Below are positions 24,928 to 33,244 of a stretch of DNA of 64,000 nt, piece after piece; the first letter of the stretch is position 1; every line of letters begins with the position of its first letter. The DNA lies in assembly GCA_003155915.1 (NCBI GenBank), contig PMFA01000024.1:70194-134193 (forward strand), read 5' to 3'. This DNA comes from Acidimicrobiaceae bacterium. GTDB lineage: Bacteria; Actinomycetota; Acidimicrobiia; Acidimicrobiales; RAAP-2. Under the pieces are notes generated by a model. It had not been told where the DNA came from. It saw nothing but the letters and a program-made list of their open reading frames with translations, and did not search any database. A program made the position numbers and the translations under genes.

Positions 24928-25866
24928 TTATTTCGGTGTGCGCTTCATCCCTGATCGCTCGCCGCGAACCACGAAGGAATTGGCAATCTTGGCGGAAGCT
25001 TCGTCAATCATCTCGTCGCCAAACATGACCGCCCCGGTGTGGTCTTTGTCCGTGGCGACGCGATAGGCGTCCAGAATGTCCAACGATTTGTCAAACATTG
25101 TCTGACTGGGCGAATAGACCTCGTTGAGCACAATCGCCTGGTCGGGGGTGAGCGCCCACTTGCCGTCGAAACCGTACGAAGCCGAGATCCCAGCCGCGAA
25201 GCGCAACGCGTCGAGGTCGCGAACCTTGAGGAAAGGCCCGTCGATCACGTGGAGACCGTTGGCGCGCCCGGCCATCAAAATCTTGGCGAAGACGTAGATG
25301 AAGGGATTCGACGGAGTGTCGTGGATCGTCTCGTCAATCGTCGTCACGGGCATGCCGATCGAAGCCGCGAAGTCAGCCGGACCGAAGACGATCGACTCCA
25401 GCCGAGGCGACGCCGCGCATATCTCTTCAACGTTGATGAGACCCCGGGCCGTCTCAATCTGGGCCTCGATGCCGATATGGCCAGGCGCCAGGCCGGCGTT
25501 GCGTTCGACCTGGGTGAGGAGAAGGTCGAGCGCCACGATGTCCGAGGCCTGTTGCACCTTGGGGAGCATCACCTCGTCGAGGCGAGGGCCAGATTCGGTC
25601 ACGACGTCGATCACGTCGCCGTAGGTCCACGGTGTGTCCCACGCGTTCACCCGAACACACAGCACGCGCTCATCCCAGTCAAGCGTGCGGATCGCCTGGG
25701 CGACTTTGGCGCGCGAGGCGACCTTCTCGTTCGGCGCGACGGAGTCCTCGAGGTCGAGGAACGAGAAGTCGGTCGTCGCGGTCGGCGCCTTGGCGAGGAA
25801 GCGCTCGGAAGAGCCGGGTGTCGAGAGACAGGAACGACGGGGCAGCGCGCGAGAACGATTCGACAT
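24928..25866 (-). CDS. HpcH/HpaI-CitE family lyase, probable malyl-CoA/methylmalyl-CoA lyase
   Basis: 312-aa TIM-barrel CoA-ester lyase. Motifs are LSTPGSSERFLAKA, FLDLEDSVAPNEK (metal-binding Asp/Glu), CVRVNAWDTPWTYGDV, MLPKVQQASDI, IGIEAQIETARGL, SIVFGPADFAASIGMP and GFDGKWALTPDQ. The long C-terminus with FGDEMIDEASAKIA matches the Streptomyces protein encoded with the MaoC-type hydratase and mcd. It probably cleaves methylmalyl-CoA to glyoxylate and propionyl-CoA and condenses or cleaves malyl-CoA. A malyl-CoA thioesterase is the alternative. ATG start. Confidence 0.83.
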   Translation of the reverse strand: MSNRSRALPRRSCLSTPGSSERFLAKAPTATTDFSFLDLEDSVAPNEKVASRAKVAQAIRTLDWDERVLCVRVNAWDTPWTYGDVIDVVTESGPRLDEVMLPKVQQASDIVALDLLLTQVERNAGLAPGHIGIEAQIETARGLINVEEICAASPRLESIVFGPADFAASIGMPVTTIDETIHDTPSNPFIYVFAKILMAGRANGLHVIDGPFLKVRDLDALRFAAGISASYGFDGKWALTPDQAIVLNEVYSPSQTMFDKSLDILDAYRVATDKDHTGAVMFGDEMIDEASAKIANSFVVRGERSGMKRTPK

Positions 25867-26018
25867 GCGCCGAGCCTATTCTCGGACGCCAAACTGTCCG
25901 AACACGCGTCAGAATTACGGCCAATATTTTGACGGTTCATGGCCGTTGGTCAGGTCTTTCGGAACTTCTCAATCACTCGAGCCTGCACGGGAACGCGCAC
26001 AACCAGTAGCCTTAACCC

Positions 26019-27122
26019 GTGACTGACGTCGTGCGCATTGCGCCTCCGACGCTACGGCCAGCAAGGGAACTCAGGCGCTTCCGGTGGATGTTTTCCATTT
26101 TGGCTGTGGTCGCAGTGTGTCTTGGCACTGTGACCTTCTCCTCGCGTCTCGCGTCGGCTTCGACGCTCGGCACCGACCGCGCGAGGGCGAACCAACTCCT
26201 CAAGCAGATCAATCGGATCAGCGCGCACGTCGACTACCTCGGGCAAAAGTACGACCTGGCCAAGATCAAGCTGGACAGGATCGCCAGCGAGATCACGAAC
26301 ACCAAGGCCGACGTCGCGGTGATCAAGACGAACGTCGCTCGGGGCGACCGCCAATTGCGCGCCGAGGCCATCTTCGCCTACGTGACCAACGGGGCGGCCG
26401 CCAGCAACAACCCCCTCTTCTCGAACAGCGCCTCGAAGATCGGCGCGACCAACGTGTACAACCAGTTGGCCCAGGGCAACGTCGCCGCGACCCTCTCGAA
26501 CCTCAAGAACTACAAGATCGAGTTGACCCAGGAACGCAACATCCTGGCCAGCGAGGTCGGTCGCGCGGCCAGTCTCACCCGGGCCGCGGCGAAGTCATTC
26601 CACTCCGCGGACGTCTTTCAGGCGTCGCTCAACCACGCACTGGCTCAGGTGAAGGGCAATATCGCCACCTTCATCGCCCAAGCCCAGGCGGCCGCGTCGG
26701 CGAAGGACGTGACGTCCTTCAACGCACAAAGTCTCGCCGACGGCATCACGAATCCCCCACCAGACTCGCGCGCGAACATCGCGATCAACGAGGCCATGAA
26801 GTACCTCGGCACTCCGTACGTCTGGGGCGGCGCCAGTCACTCCGGCGTCGACTGTTCGGGACTGATCATGCTCGCCTATGAGGCCGCGGGAATCGACTTC
26901 CCGCATTACTCCGGAGCGCAGTACCAAGACACCATGCGCGTACCCCTCGTCGACATCGAGCCCGGTGACCTCCTCTTCTACGGTTACGACGGCGACGAGC
27001 ACGTGGCGATGTACGTCGGCGACGGCAAGATGATTGAGGCCGAGATGACCGGTACGCTCGTGCACGTCGTTCCAGTTCGCCTCGGCTACGGATTCTTTGG
27101 TCTCGGTCGCCCGCGGGGCTAG
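26019..27122 (+). CDS. secreted NlpC/P60 peptidoglycan hydrolase with coiled-coil N-terminus
   Basis: 367-aa exported endopeptidase of the RipA or p60 type. A signal/anchor helix (FSILAVVAVCLGTVTFS) is followed by a long coiled coil (about 55-230) that probably regulates access. The C-terminal NlpC/P60 domain contains the catalytic Cys in SGVDCSGLIMLAYEAAG, the His in GDEHVAMYVGDGK and a third polar residue in HVVPV. It should cleave the D-Glu to diamino-acid bond in stem peptides. GTG start without an obvious ribosome site. The divergent Lgt gene starts 2 bp after its stop. Confidence 0.92.
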   Translation: MTDVVRIAPPTLRPARELRRFRWMFSILAVVAVCLGTVTFSSRLASASTLGTDRARANQLLKQINRISAHVDYLGQKYDLAKIKLDRIASEITNTKADVAVIKTNVARGDRQLRAEAIFAYVTNGAAASNNPLFSNSASKIGATNVYNQLAQGNVAATLSNLKNYKIELTQERNILASEVGRAASLTRAAAKSFHSADVFQASLNHALAQVKGNIATFIAQAQAAASAKDVTSFNAQSLADGITNPPPDSRANIAINEAMKYLGTPYVWGGASHSGVDCSGLIMLAYEAAGIDFPHYSGAQYQDTMRVPLVDIEPGDLLFYGYDGDEHVAMYVGDGKMIEAEMTGTLVHVVPVRLGYGFFGLGRPRG

Positions 27123-27124
27123 CC

Positions 27125-27937
27125 GTGTCCGGGGTCCCTACTTCGTTTCACCTCGGTCCGCTGGTCTTTCACACCTACGGCTTCGGTCTCGCGATCGCGG
27201 CCTACGTCTGCTACCTCTACGCTCGGCGACGACTCTCGAAGGTTGACTTCAGCGTCGAACCCTTCGGCAAGTTCACGTTGTCCCTGATCGTGGCCGGTCT
27301 TCTCGGCGCCCGACTCGCCAACATCGCAACCAATTGGGGCTACTACTCCGGTCACCCCGCGCGGTGGATCGCCGTATGGCAGGGCGGTCTCGCGAGTTTC
27401 GGGGGCATCGCCCTGGCCCTACCCGTCGGTCTCTACTTCCAGCGTCGATGGTGGCCCGAGAGTTCACTGGCCGGATTCACCGACGCGCTCGTGCCGGCCC
27501 TGATCGCCGGTTGGGCGCTCGGACGGGTGCTCGGACCCCAGTTCATGGTGAACGGTGGCGGCCACCTGACGCACCAATGGTTCGGTCTCCATTACGCGGG
27601 TGAAGTGGGCAAGCGAGTGCCCGTCCCGCTCATCCAAGGCATCGAGGACTCCATCTTGTGGCTCGCGCTGCTCGGCCTCGAACACCTTCGTCCGCTCCGT
27701 CGAGTCGGCGTCATCACCGGGGTCGCGATGATCGTCTGGGGCCTCGTGCGTTCACTCGACGAACGACTGCTCCTCGGTCAAGAGTCGCACAGCGGTTCGA
27801 TCGGCGTTCAGATCGCGGGCCTCGTCTTGGCACTCGCCGGCGCGGTCCTACTCGTTCGCCAACTCAGAGTTGGCTGTTCCACTCCTGATCCGTCAGTCGA
27901 CCCACACGCCCCAGTGACTCGCTCGGAGCGACGCTAA
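27125..27937 (+). CDS. lgt: divergent prolipoprotein diacylglyceryl transferase-like membrane protein
   Basis: 270 aa, about seven transmembrane helices. It resembles Lgt, which attaches diacylglycerol to the lipobox Cys: FHTYGFGLAIAAYV, VAGLLGARLANIATNWGYY, WQGGLASFGGIALALPVG. However, the signature GRxGNFxNxE is replaced by GRVLGPQFMVNGGG: the essential-type Glu and Asn are not at the expected spots, while the Arg is kept. Activity is therefore uncertain. GTG start 2 bp after the NlpC gene. The last 74 bp overlap the convergent gene. Confidence 0.75.
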   Translation: MSGVPTSFHLGPLVFHTYGFGLAIAAYVCYLYARRRLSKVDFSVEPFGKFTLSLIVAGLLGARLANIATNWGYYSGHPARWIAVWQGGLASFGGIALALPVGLYFQRRWWPESSLAGFTDALVPALIAGWALGRVLGPQFMVNGGGHLTHQWFGLHYAGEVGKRVPVPLIQGIEDSILWLALLGLEHLRPLRRVGVITGVAMIVWGLVRSLDERLLLGQESHSGSIGVQIAGLVLALAGAVLLVRQLRVGCSTPDPSVDPHAPVTRSERR

Positions 27938-28880
27938 GAGCCACCCGGGTGTCATCGACGTAACAGACGTGATCGAGCCCGAGTCGACGCCACGCCTGAA
28001 AGACGTTCCTCGTCGGGGCGTTCGCGGAATAGATCGGACGAACCAGCAGCGAGTCGGCACTCGCGGCCACGACAAGCGCGGGGCGTTCCTTGGATTTCTG
28101 TTCGGGAGCCGAGGGATCGGTGGCGTCGAACGGCACCTCGACAATGACGACGGTGCCCACCATCGCGTGCTCGGGATCAAAGCGTTCGAGCTCCGCTGGC
28201 GTGAAGATCATTGGTCGTCGACGCTCGCCCGATTCCTCAACAGCGCCTCGCGGCTCATTCGACGTCGCGCGCGCTTTCGGTGCCGGCTTGGCTTTGGAGG
28301 GACGAAGGGGACGCTGCGAGGTCGGTCCTCGTTTGCGTTTCTTCTCGTCCTCGCGGCGGCGCCGTCGCTGCTCTTTGATCTCTGGATCGGTCTCCTTGGG
28401 AGCAAGGAGGGTTGAAGTGACCACGACGTCGGGCAGTTCGGGCAGGTTCAGGTCAGCTCGTTCGTCAAGCAATCGGCGACAGTGCGGCGCCGCGGGGAAC
28501 TCTTCAGCGATCGCGAAGGCGAGGACCGCAACGACGTCGTCAATTGACACTCCGTCACGACTGACGGCGTCAATGGCCTCGCTGAGTTGTTCGAAGTTCG
28601 GTGTGTCCGCGTGCTCACCCAGAACGGCGATGACCTTCTCCAAAGGGGCCATGGCGAGCAATTCGAGCAGAGCAGTTATCGCCGCGATCGGGGCGGTGGC
28701 CGCGAAGGTTGCGACGTCGCGTCGTTGCTGGAGGTTTCGAAGCGGTATCCCCACGACGGCACTGATCTTGGCCCGTCCGCGCAGGTCAAGTCCGTCGACG
28801 GCGGTGAGAACCGTTGGCGCACTGATTTTCAACAATGCCCGCCGCGACGTCTCGGCGGCATTTCCCGTGGTCGGGGCCAT
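27864..28880 (-). CDS. unknown N-terminal domain fused to a PemK/MazF-like domain
   Basis: About 338 aa from the ATG at 28880 (AGGG 6 bases upstream). Residues about 15-150 form a helical domain (LLKISAPTVLTAVDGLDLRG, IAAITALLELLAMAPLEKVI) that I do not recognise. A very charged linker (KEQRRRRREDEKKRKRG) follows, then a C-terminal domain like PemK/MazF: GTVVIVEVPFD, KERPALVVAAS, CYVDDTRVALS, LGRVGRLTDQEW. No antitoxin gene is next to it, and the fusion is far larger than a MazF toxin (about 110 aa). Function unknown; it overlaps the lgt tail antisense by 74 bp. Confidence 0.7.
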   Translation of the reverse strand: MAPTTGNAAETSRRALLKISAPTVLTAVDGLDLRGRAKISAVVGIPLRNLQQRRDVATFAATAPIAAITALLELLAMAPLEKVIAVLGEHADTPNFEQLSEAIDAVSRDGVSIDDVVAVLAFAIAEEFPAAPHCRRLLDERADLNLPELPDVVVTSTLLAPKETDPEIKEQRRRRREDEKKRKRGPTSQRPLRPSKAKPAPKARATSNEPRGAVEESGERRRPMIFTPAELERFDPEHAMVGTVVIVEVPFDATDPSAPEQKSKERPALVVAASADSLLVRPIYSANAPTRNVFQAWRRLGLDHVCYVDDTRVALSVAPSESLGRVGRLTDQEWNSQL

Positions 28881-29270
28881 GATTAGCCCTGTTCTCGGAG
28901 ATGACAGTGTCGGGTGCCCACTCCAGGGCTCGAGTGCTCCCGGGCTGAAGACACCTCGTCGAACGCCGTAGATTGAAGGAACGACGGGAGGACCGTTGGG
29001 GCCCGATGACAAGAGAACATAGTCCACGCTATCGCGGTCAAACTCAGTTGAACTTGAACGAACCAGGTGTTGACCAAGCCACGTCAAGGATTACGGAAAT
29101 CTCACTTTGATTTCTGAGAACACTTAGATAGGTCGAACATGGTGCTGCAACTGCGTGAAATCGATTCGGTAGGCAGATGAAAGAGAGTCCGATGGCGTCG
29201 CGGTCCGGAGCGAATGAGCTGGCCGAGGTTCCGTGTCGAAGCATCGTCGAAGGCGACTGAGGCGACCTTG
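28881..29270. other. 390-bp intergenic region, no gene recognised
   Basis: Divergent region between the PemK-like fusion gene and the GT87 gene. Open frames exist on both strands (extensions of the two genes and two short minus ORFs), but none has a credible product. The middle (about 29050-29160) is richer in A/T and probably holds the promoters. I found no tRNA, terminator or riboswitch. Confidence 0.5.
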
Positions 29271-30548
29271 ATGCATCTCGAACGACCTCGACGCGCGACG
29301 TCATTGGGGATCGGCGTCGCGGTCCTAGGTCTTCTAGGCACGCTCGTCATGTCGATTCTTGTCGCTCACACGCACGGCTTTCATCCGTGGACCTTCGCCG
29401 GGCGCTACACCTACGTCTTTCGAGACCTCACGGGTCGTTTGACCAACCTTGAGACCCTTCGACACTCGGGTGACATCTACGTGCCCTTCGGGGTGGAGGC
29501 GTTCACGTATCCGCCAGGCGCCATCTTCTTATTCTGGCCCCTGGTCTGGCTGCCGGCGTCGACCATCCCGTTTCTGTGGACGTGGTTGAGCATCCTCTGT
29601 CTCGCGGTGACGCTCGCGGTCTGCCTCAACTACTTGACACCTCGACACTGGACGACGAACTTCGGCGCGGGTTGTTGGTTCGCATTGGCGTCAATCATGC
29701 TCCTTCCGCCGGAAGTCGAATGTCTCATCTGGGGGCAGACCGCGACGATTCTGTTGCTGTTGGTCGTGCTCGACTCACTCGTCGTGAAGGGTCACGGTCG
29801 CGGAATCTTGGTGGGACTCGCCACGGCCTTCAAGATCTACCCAGTCGTGTTCATCCTCATGTGGATATGGCGACGTCAGTACCGTGATGCGATCACCGCG
29901 TTGAGCACGACGGCGGTCATAACGTGCGCCGCCTGGATCCTGTGGCCGTCGAGCTTCGCCACCTTCGTGCGCGTCCTCATCATTGGTCACAAGGAGTTCG
30001 GCCGCTTCGCCAACGGTGGCGCGGCGACGTACGCCAGTTCGAGTATTACATCGTTCTTCATGCGTGCGCCGTTCCACATTGGACTGCTCAACTGGGCTTG
30101 GGACAGCGTTTTCTCAGCGCTGGTTATCGCCCTCGGTCTCTGCGCCTCCCAAAAGCTGTGGAAAATGGACTTCGAGATTTCAGCGATGGTCTGCGTCCTC
30201 TACGCCAGCGTCCTCGGCTCACCGGTTGCCTGGGACCATTACTTCGTCTTCGCGCCTTTGTTGGTGCTCGTCATCCGAGAGGTCGGTCTTCACAATTGGC
30301 TCGGACGGGCGTGCGTTCTCGCGCTCGCGAATTTCTGCGTCCCTTGGCTCTTCATCCACAACTCGCTCGAGACCTCGACGTACCTCGCCGTACGCGATTT
30401 TGTCGCTCGAAACGCGATTCTGTTGACGTCACTCATCGTCCTCGCTTCAGTCTTCGCCACGTCACGACAGTCCGTTCAAGAACGCTCCCGCCACGCCGAG
30501 CGACGGCGAAAAAGGGCGCTTCACTTAGTGAGAACCGCTGAAGACTGA
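29271..30548 (+). CDS. GT87 (DUF2029) family membrane glycosyltransferase
   Basis: About 425 aa with ten or more hydrophobic helices. The family hallmark is the extracytoplasmic loop with FGVEAFTYPPGAIFLFWP, then IWGQTATILLLLVV and GLATAFKIYPVVFI, as in actinobacterial polyprenol-phosphomannose alpha-1,2-mannosyltransferases. It probably adds a sugar to envelope glycolipids or polysaccharides; donor and acceptor are not deducible. I prefer the ATG at 29271 (GAGG 8 bases upstream) to 29214. It ends with a basic cytoplasmic tail. Confidence 0.82.
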   Translation: MHLERPRRATSLGIGVAVLGLLGTLVMSILVAHTHGFHPWTFAGRYTYVFRDLTGRLTNLETLRHSGDIYVPFGVEAFTYPPGAIFLFWPLVWLPASTIPFLWTWLSILCLAVTLAVCLNYLTPRHWTTNFGAGCWFALASIMLLPPEVECLIWGQTATILLLLVVLDSLVVKGHGRGILVGLATAFKIYPVVFILMWIWRRQYRDAITALSTTAVITCAAWILWPSSFATFVRVLIIGHKEFGRFANGGAATYASSSITSFFMRAPFHIGLLNWAWDSVFSALVIALGLCASQKLWKMDFEISAMVCVLYASVLGSPVAWDHYFVFAPLLVLVIREVGLHNWLGRACVLALANFCVPWLFIHNSLETSTYLAVRDFVARNAILLTSLIVLASVFATSRQSVQERSRHAERRRKRALHLVRTAED

Positions 30549-30624
30549 ATTGGAGTACGTGGCAATCGCCACACGATGAGTCCGGTCGCCCCAAGGGACC
30601 TGTGGGCACTGGCCGAGCGGATCG

Positions 30625-30939
30625 CTATTTGCCCGCGATTTTGCGTACTTCCTCTTCCATTCCCATGTAGCCCTCCAAGGTAACGGCGCGCTGGGTCTCC
30701 AGCACGAACGCTCCCCGGCGTGCGATCGCGAGAGCGGACTTGAGAGCGGCGTCCTCATTCGGATACTCGGTCACGCTGAAGAGGCACGCGTCGGTCGCCA
30801 GGACGTACTGCGCCTTTGTCTCGCCCCCACATGCGGTGACGATGGCTATTGCCGCCACCTGTTCCGCGGTCCGTTCTTCATCATTCATTGCGTCCCACGC
30901 CGACGAAAACGTCAATTTTGACGCACTTCGATGAGCCAT
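30625..30939 (-). CDS. small GYD-domain-like protein
   Basis: 104 aa. The core (VAAIAIVTACGGETKAQYVLAT, LFSVTEYPNEDAALKSALAIA, GAFVLETQRAVTLEGYMGM) fits the GYD pattern, a small ferredoxin-like dimeric alpha/beta barrel family of unknown function common in actinobacteria. The typical Gly-Tyr-Asp triplet itself is replaced (TDACLF). ATG 30939 with GGAAG immediately upstream and GGGGA further out. It stands alone between a membrane glycosyltransferase and a secreted protein. Confidence 0.65.
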   Translation of the reverse strand: MAHRSASKLTFSSAWDAMNDEERTAEQVAAIAIVTACGGETKAQYVLATDACLFSVTEYPNEDAALKSALAIARRGAFVLETQRAVTLEGYMGMEEEVRKIAGK

Positions 30940-31085
30940 CTTCCAATCCCCGTTTTCGATCCGGTCGAGCCGACCGAATATTTAGTGTTAGCACCGTGAC
31001 GGAGATCACGCAAGGGGCATCGGCGGTGGCGGGCTCGAACGGCGAAGGGTGGAACGTCACCGACGCGTCGTATTGGAACGATCAA

Positions 31086-31487
31086 ATGCGCACCGACTTC
31101 CTTCGCACAATGAGACGGTGGACCACGTCACTCGCCATCGTTGGGCTCCTCGTAACTGGATTCACTCCGTCCGTGGAGGCCGCGACCAGTGATGGTCACG
31201 TCATTGGTTCACTCAGAATGTCACCTGGTACGGCCGTCACAGTCACAGTTGCGAGAGCAGGACTACCGATGTCGGGCCGCGTTGTGTTCAAGCCTGAACA
31301 TGGTCGAGAGAAAGTCCTGCGGGTCGGCACGTCGGGACAGTTCAACGTCACGTTGCGCGAAGGCGTCTATACGGCCTTTGGAGGGGGGACCGGATGGTTC
31401 CCCAATTGCCGTGGCAACGCTGGCAAATCGTTCAGGATTGTGGCCGGTCACACGCTCAAAGTTGTCGTGTGGTGTGTGGCGCTGTAG
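31086..31487 (+). CDS. small secreted protein, unknown function
   Basis: A signal peptide (RRWTTSLAIVGLLVTGFTPSVEA) is followed by about 100 mature residues with a beta-sandwich look: GTAVTVTVARAGLPMSGRVVF, GTSGQFNVTLREGVYTAFGG. Two late cysteines (FPNCRGN and VVWCVAL) could form a disulfide. It resembles carboxypeptidase-regulatory or transthyretin-like modules but is too short for a firm call. The start could be ATG 31086 or 31110; neither has a good ribosome site. Confidence 0.55.
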   Translation: MRTDFLRTMRRWTTSLAIVGLLVTGFTPSVEAATSDGHVIGSLRMSPGTAVTVTVARAGLPMSGRVVFKPEHGREKVLRVGTSGQFNVTLREGVYTAFGGGTGWFPNCRGNAGKSFRIVAGHTLKVVVWCVAL

Positions 31488-31583
31488 TTGCGTTGGTCAC
31501 ACCGCTGTGGGCGCAGACGAAAACTGCCAGTCGACGCCTCATGCTTCAAAGCACGAACCGGCTCCAGGGTCGAGTGGACCGGG

Positions 31584-32726
31584 TTACTTGAGTAAGTGTT
31601 TGGCGATGACCACGCGTTGGATCTGGTTCGTGCCTTCGTAGATCTGCGTGATCTTGGCGTCGCGCATGAAACGCTCGACGGGGAACTCCTTCGTGAAGCC
31701 GTAGCCGCCGAGGAGTTGGACGGCGTCGGTGGTGACACTCATCGCCGTGTCGGAAGCGAAGGACTTGGCCGCCGCGCCCAGATACGAGAGATTGCCATCG
31801 GGATCGCCCGCGTCGATCGTCGCGCAGGCCTGGTAGACCAACGCGCGCGCGGCCTCGGTGTGAATCGCCATATCAGCCAGCATGAAGCGCAATCCCTGCA
31901 GGTCGGCGATTGGTCGACCGAAGGCCTTGCGCCCCTTCATGTAGTTGCCGGCGAAGTCAATCGCCGCCTGGGCGATGCCGACCGCCTGGGCGCCGATCGT
32001 CGGTCGCGAGCGGTCCAGTGTGTGCATGGCGATGAGGAATCCTTCACCCTCATTGCCGATGCGGTGCGTCGCGGGAACGCGCACGTCATTGAAGACCACC
32101 TCGCCGGTCGGTGAGCCACGCAGTCCCATCTTGTCCTCGTACTTCGGAAATTCGACGCCGGGACCCTTCTCGACGAGGAAGCAGGTGATGCCGTGGGTCC
32201 TCGCGGTCGGGTCGGTCGTTGCGAACACGGTGTAGGTGTCCGAGACCCCGGCATTCGTGATCCAGTACTTCGAGCCGTTCAAGATGTAGTCGTCGCCGTC
32301 GCGCACGGCCCGACAGCGCATGGACGCGACATCGGAACCGGCGTCGGCTTCTGAGAGGCAGTAGCTCCCCTGGATCTCGCCCGACGCGATGCGCGGCAGA
32401 TAGGCCTGCTTGATCTCTTCGGAGGCGAAGTTCATGATTGGCAGCATGGCCAGTTTGGAGATCAGGATCGTGACTGACGTCGCCGCGCATCCGCGCGCCA
32501 ACTGCTCGATCATGATCGCCTGGGTGACCATGTCCGCCCCGACGCCGCCGTAGGCCGCGGGGACCTGCATCGCGGGCAGGTCCATCTTCACGCAGGCGTC
32601 GAAACTCTCTTGGGGATAGGTCTGATCGCGGTCGTGCCCGGCCGCGTAGGGCGCGACCTGTTCGTCGACGAAACTGCGCATGACGTCGCGAAAGGCCCGT
32701 TGTTCTTCGGTGAGGACGGAACTCAT
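31584..32726 (-). CDS. short-chain type acyl-CoA dehydrogenase
   Basis: 380-aa FAD enzyme oxidising an acyl-CoA to the enoyl-CoA. N-terminal LTEEQRAFRDVMRSFVDEQV, FAD/substrate region GSYCLSEADAGSDVASMR and YWITNAGVSDTYTVFA, arginine-containing GRPIADLQGLRFMLADMAI, and the catalytic glutamate in IYEGTNQIQRVVIAKHLL. This C-terminal Glu position is that of butyryl- and short/branched-chain dehydrogenases. ATG with AAAGGAG 5 bases upstream. It lies 23 bp after a small unknown gene and downstream of ilvE, so it may act in branched-chain acyl-CoA oxidation. Confidence 0.93.
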   Translation of the reverse strand: MSSVLTEEQRAFRDVMRSFVDEQVAPYAAGHDRDQTYPQESFDACVKMDLPAMQVPAAYGGVGADMVTQAIMIEQLARGCAATSVTILISKLAMLPIMNFASEEIKQAYLPRIASGEIQGSYCLSEADAGSDVASMRCRAVRDGDDYILNGSKYWITNAGVSDTYTVFATTDPTARTHGITCFLVEKGPGVEFPKYEDKMGLRGSPTGEVVFNDVRVPATHRIGNEGEGFLIAMHTLDRSRPTIGAQAVGIAQAAIDFAGNYMKGRKAFGRPIADLQGLRFMLADMAIHTEAARALVYQACATIDAGDPDGNLSYLGAAAKSFASDTAMSVTTDAVQLLGGYGFTKEFPVERFMRDAKITQIYEGTNQIQRVVIAKHLLK

Positions 32727-32749
32727 GTCACTCCTTTGTGCACTGAGGT

Positions 32750-33220
32750 TTAGAGCAGGGTTGCGATTTCGGTCGCGACCAACGTGGTGCCGTCGACCGC
32801 GTCGACGAACTCACGTTGGAGGACGTAACTGTGGGCCAGACCGCGAAAGGGTGCACTCAATTGGTGATCGATCGAGGGCGCGCCGCGCAGACCGAAGAGG
32901 TCCATGGCGACCTTGACGTCGCCCAACTGCGGACCGCGACCGATCAAACTGGCGCGCTTGGCGGCGACGAGCCCCACACCGAGGATCACGTCGCGGCGGT
33001 CGTGCTCGTGTTCGAAGTTCAGTTTCGCGCACTCGCGTTCAGCGATCGTCAAGGCGAATCCCTCACCCGGTGCCTGGGTGCCGCGACCGGCCTGTCCGGC
33101 GGCGGGTACCGAGCGCAACAGTCCGGGCTTCGGGGTTCGAGAGAATTCGGACGTGCCCGTCTCCATCGTCGGGCGCACCTGGCCGGCGGCCGAAACTGGG
33201 GAAAACGTAGGTTGGGTCAC
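32750..33220 (-). CDS. conserved protein of unknown function
   Basis: 156 aa, GTG start. The first 50 residues are disordered and rich in Pro, Gly and Ser. The folded part (FALTIAERECAKLNFEHEHD, DVILGVGLVAAKRASLIGRG, FRGLAHSYVLQREFVDAVDG) is probably helical, with a conspicuous EHEHD motif that could bind metal. I do not recognise a characterised family. It lies between ilvE (24 bp upstream) and acyl-CoA dehydrogenase (23 bp downstream), probably one transcript. Confidence 0.65.
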   Translation of the reverse strand: MTQPTFSPVSAAGQVRPTMETGTSEFSRTPKPGLLRSVPAAGQAGRGTQAPGEGFALTIAERECAKLNFEHEHDRRDVILGVGLVAAKRASLIGRGPQLGDVKVAMDLFGLRGAPSIDHQLSAPFRGLAHSYVLQREFVDAVDGTTLVATEIATLL

Positions 33221-33244
33221 CCCACGAGCCTACCCCGGGGCGCT

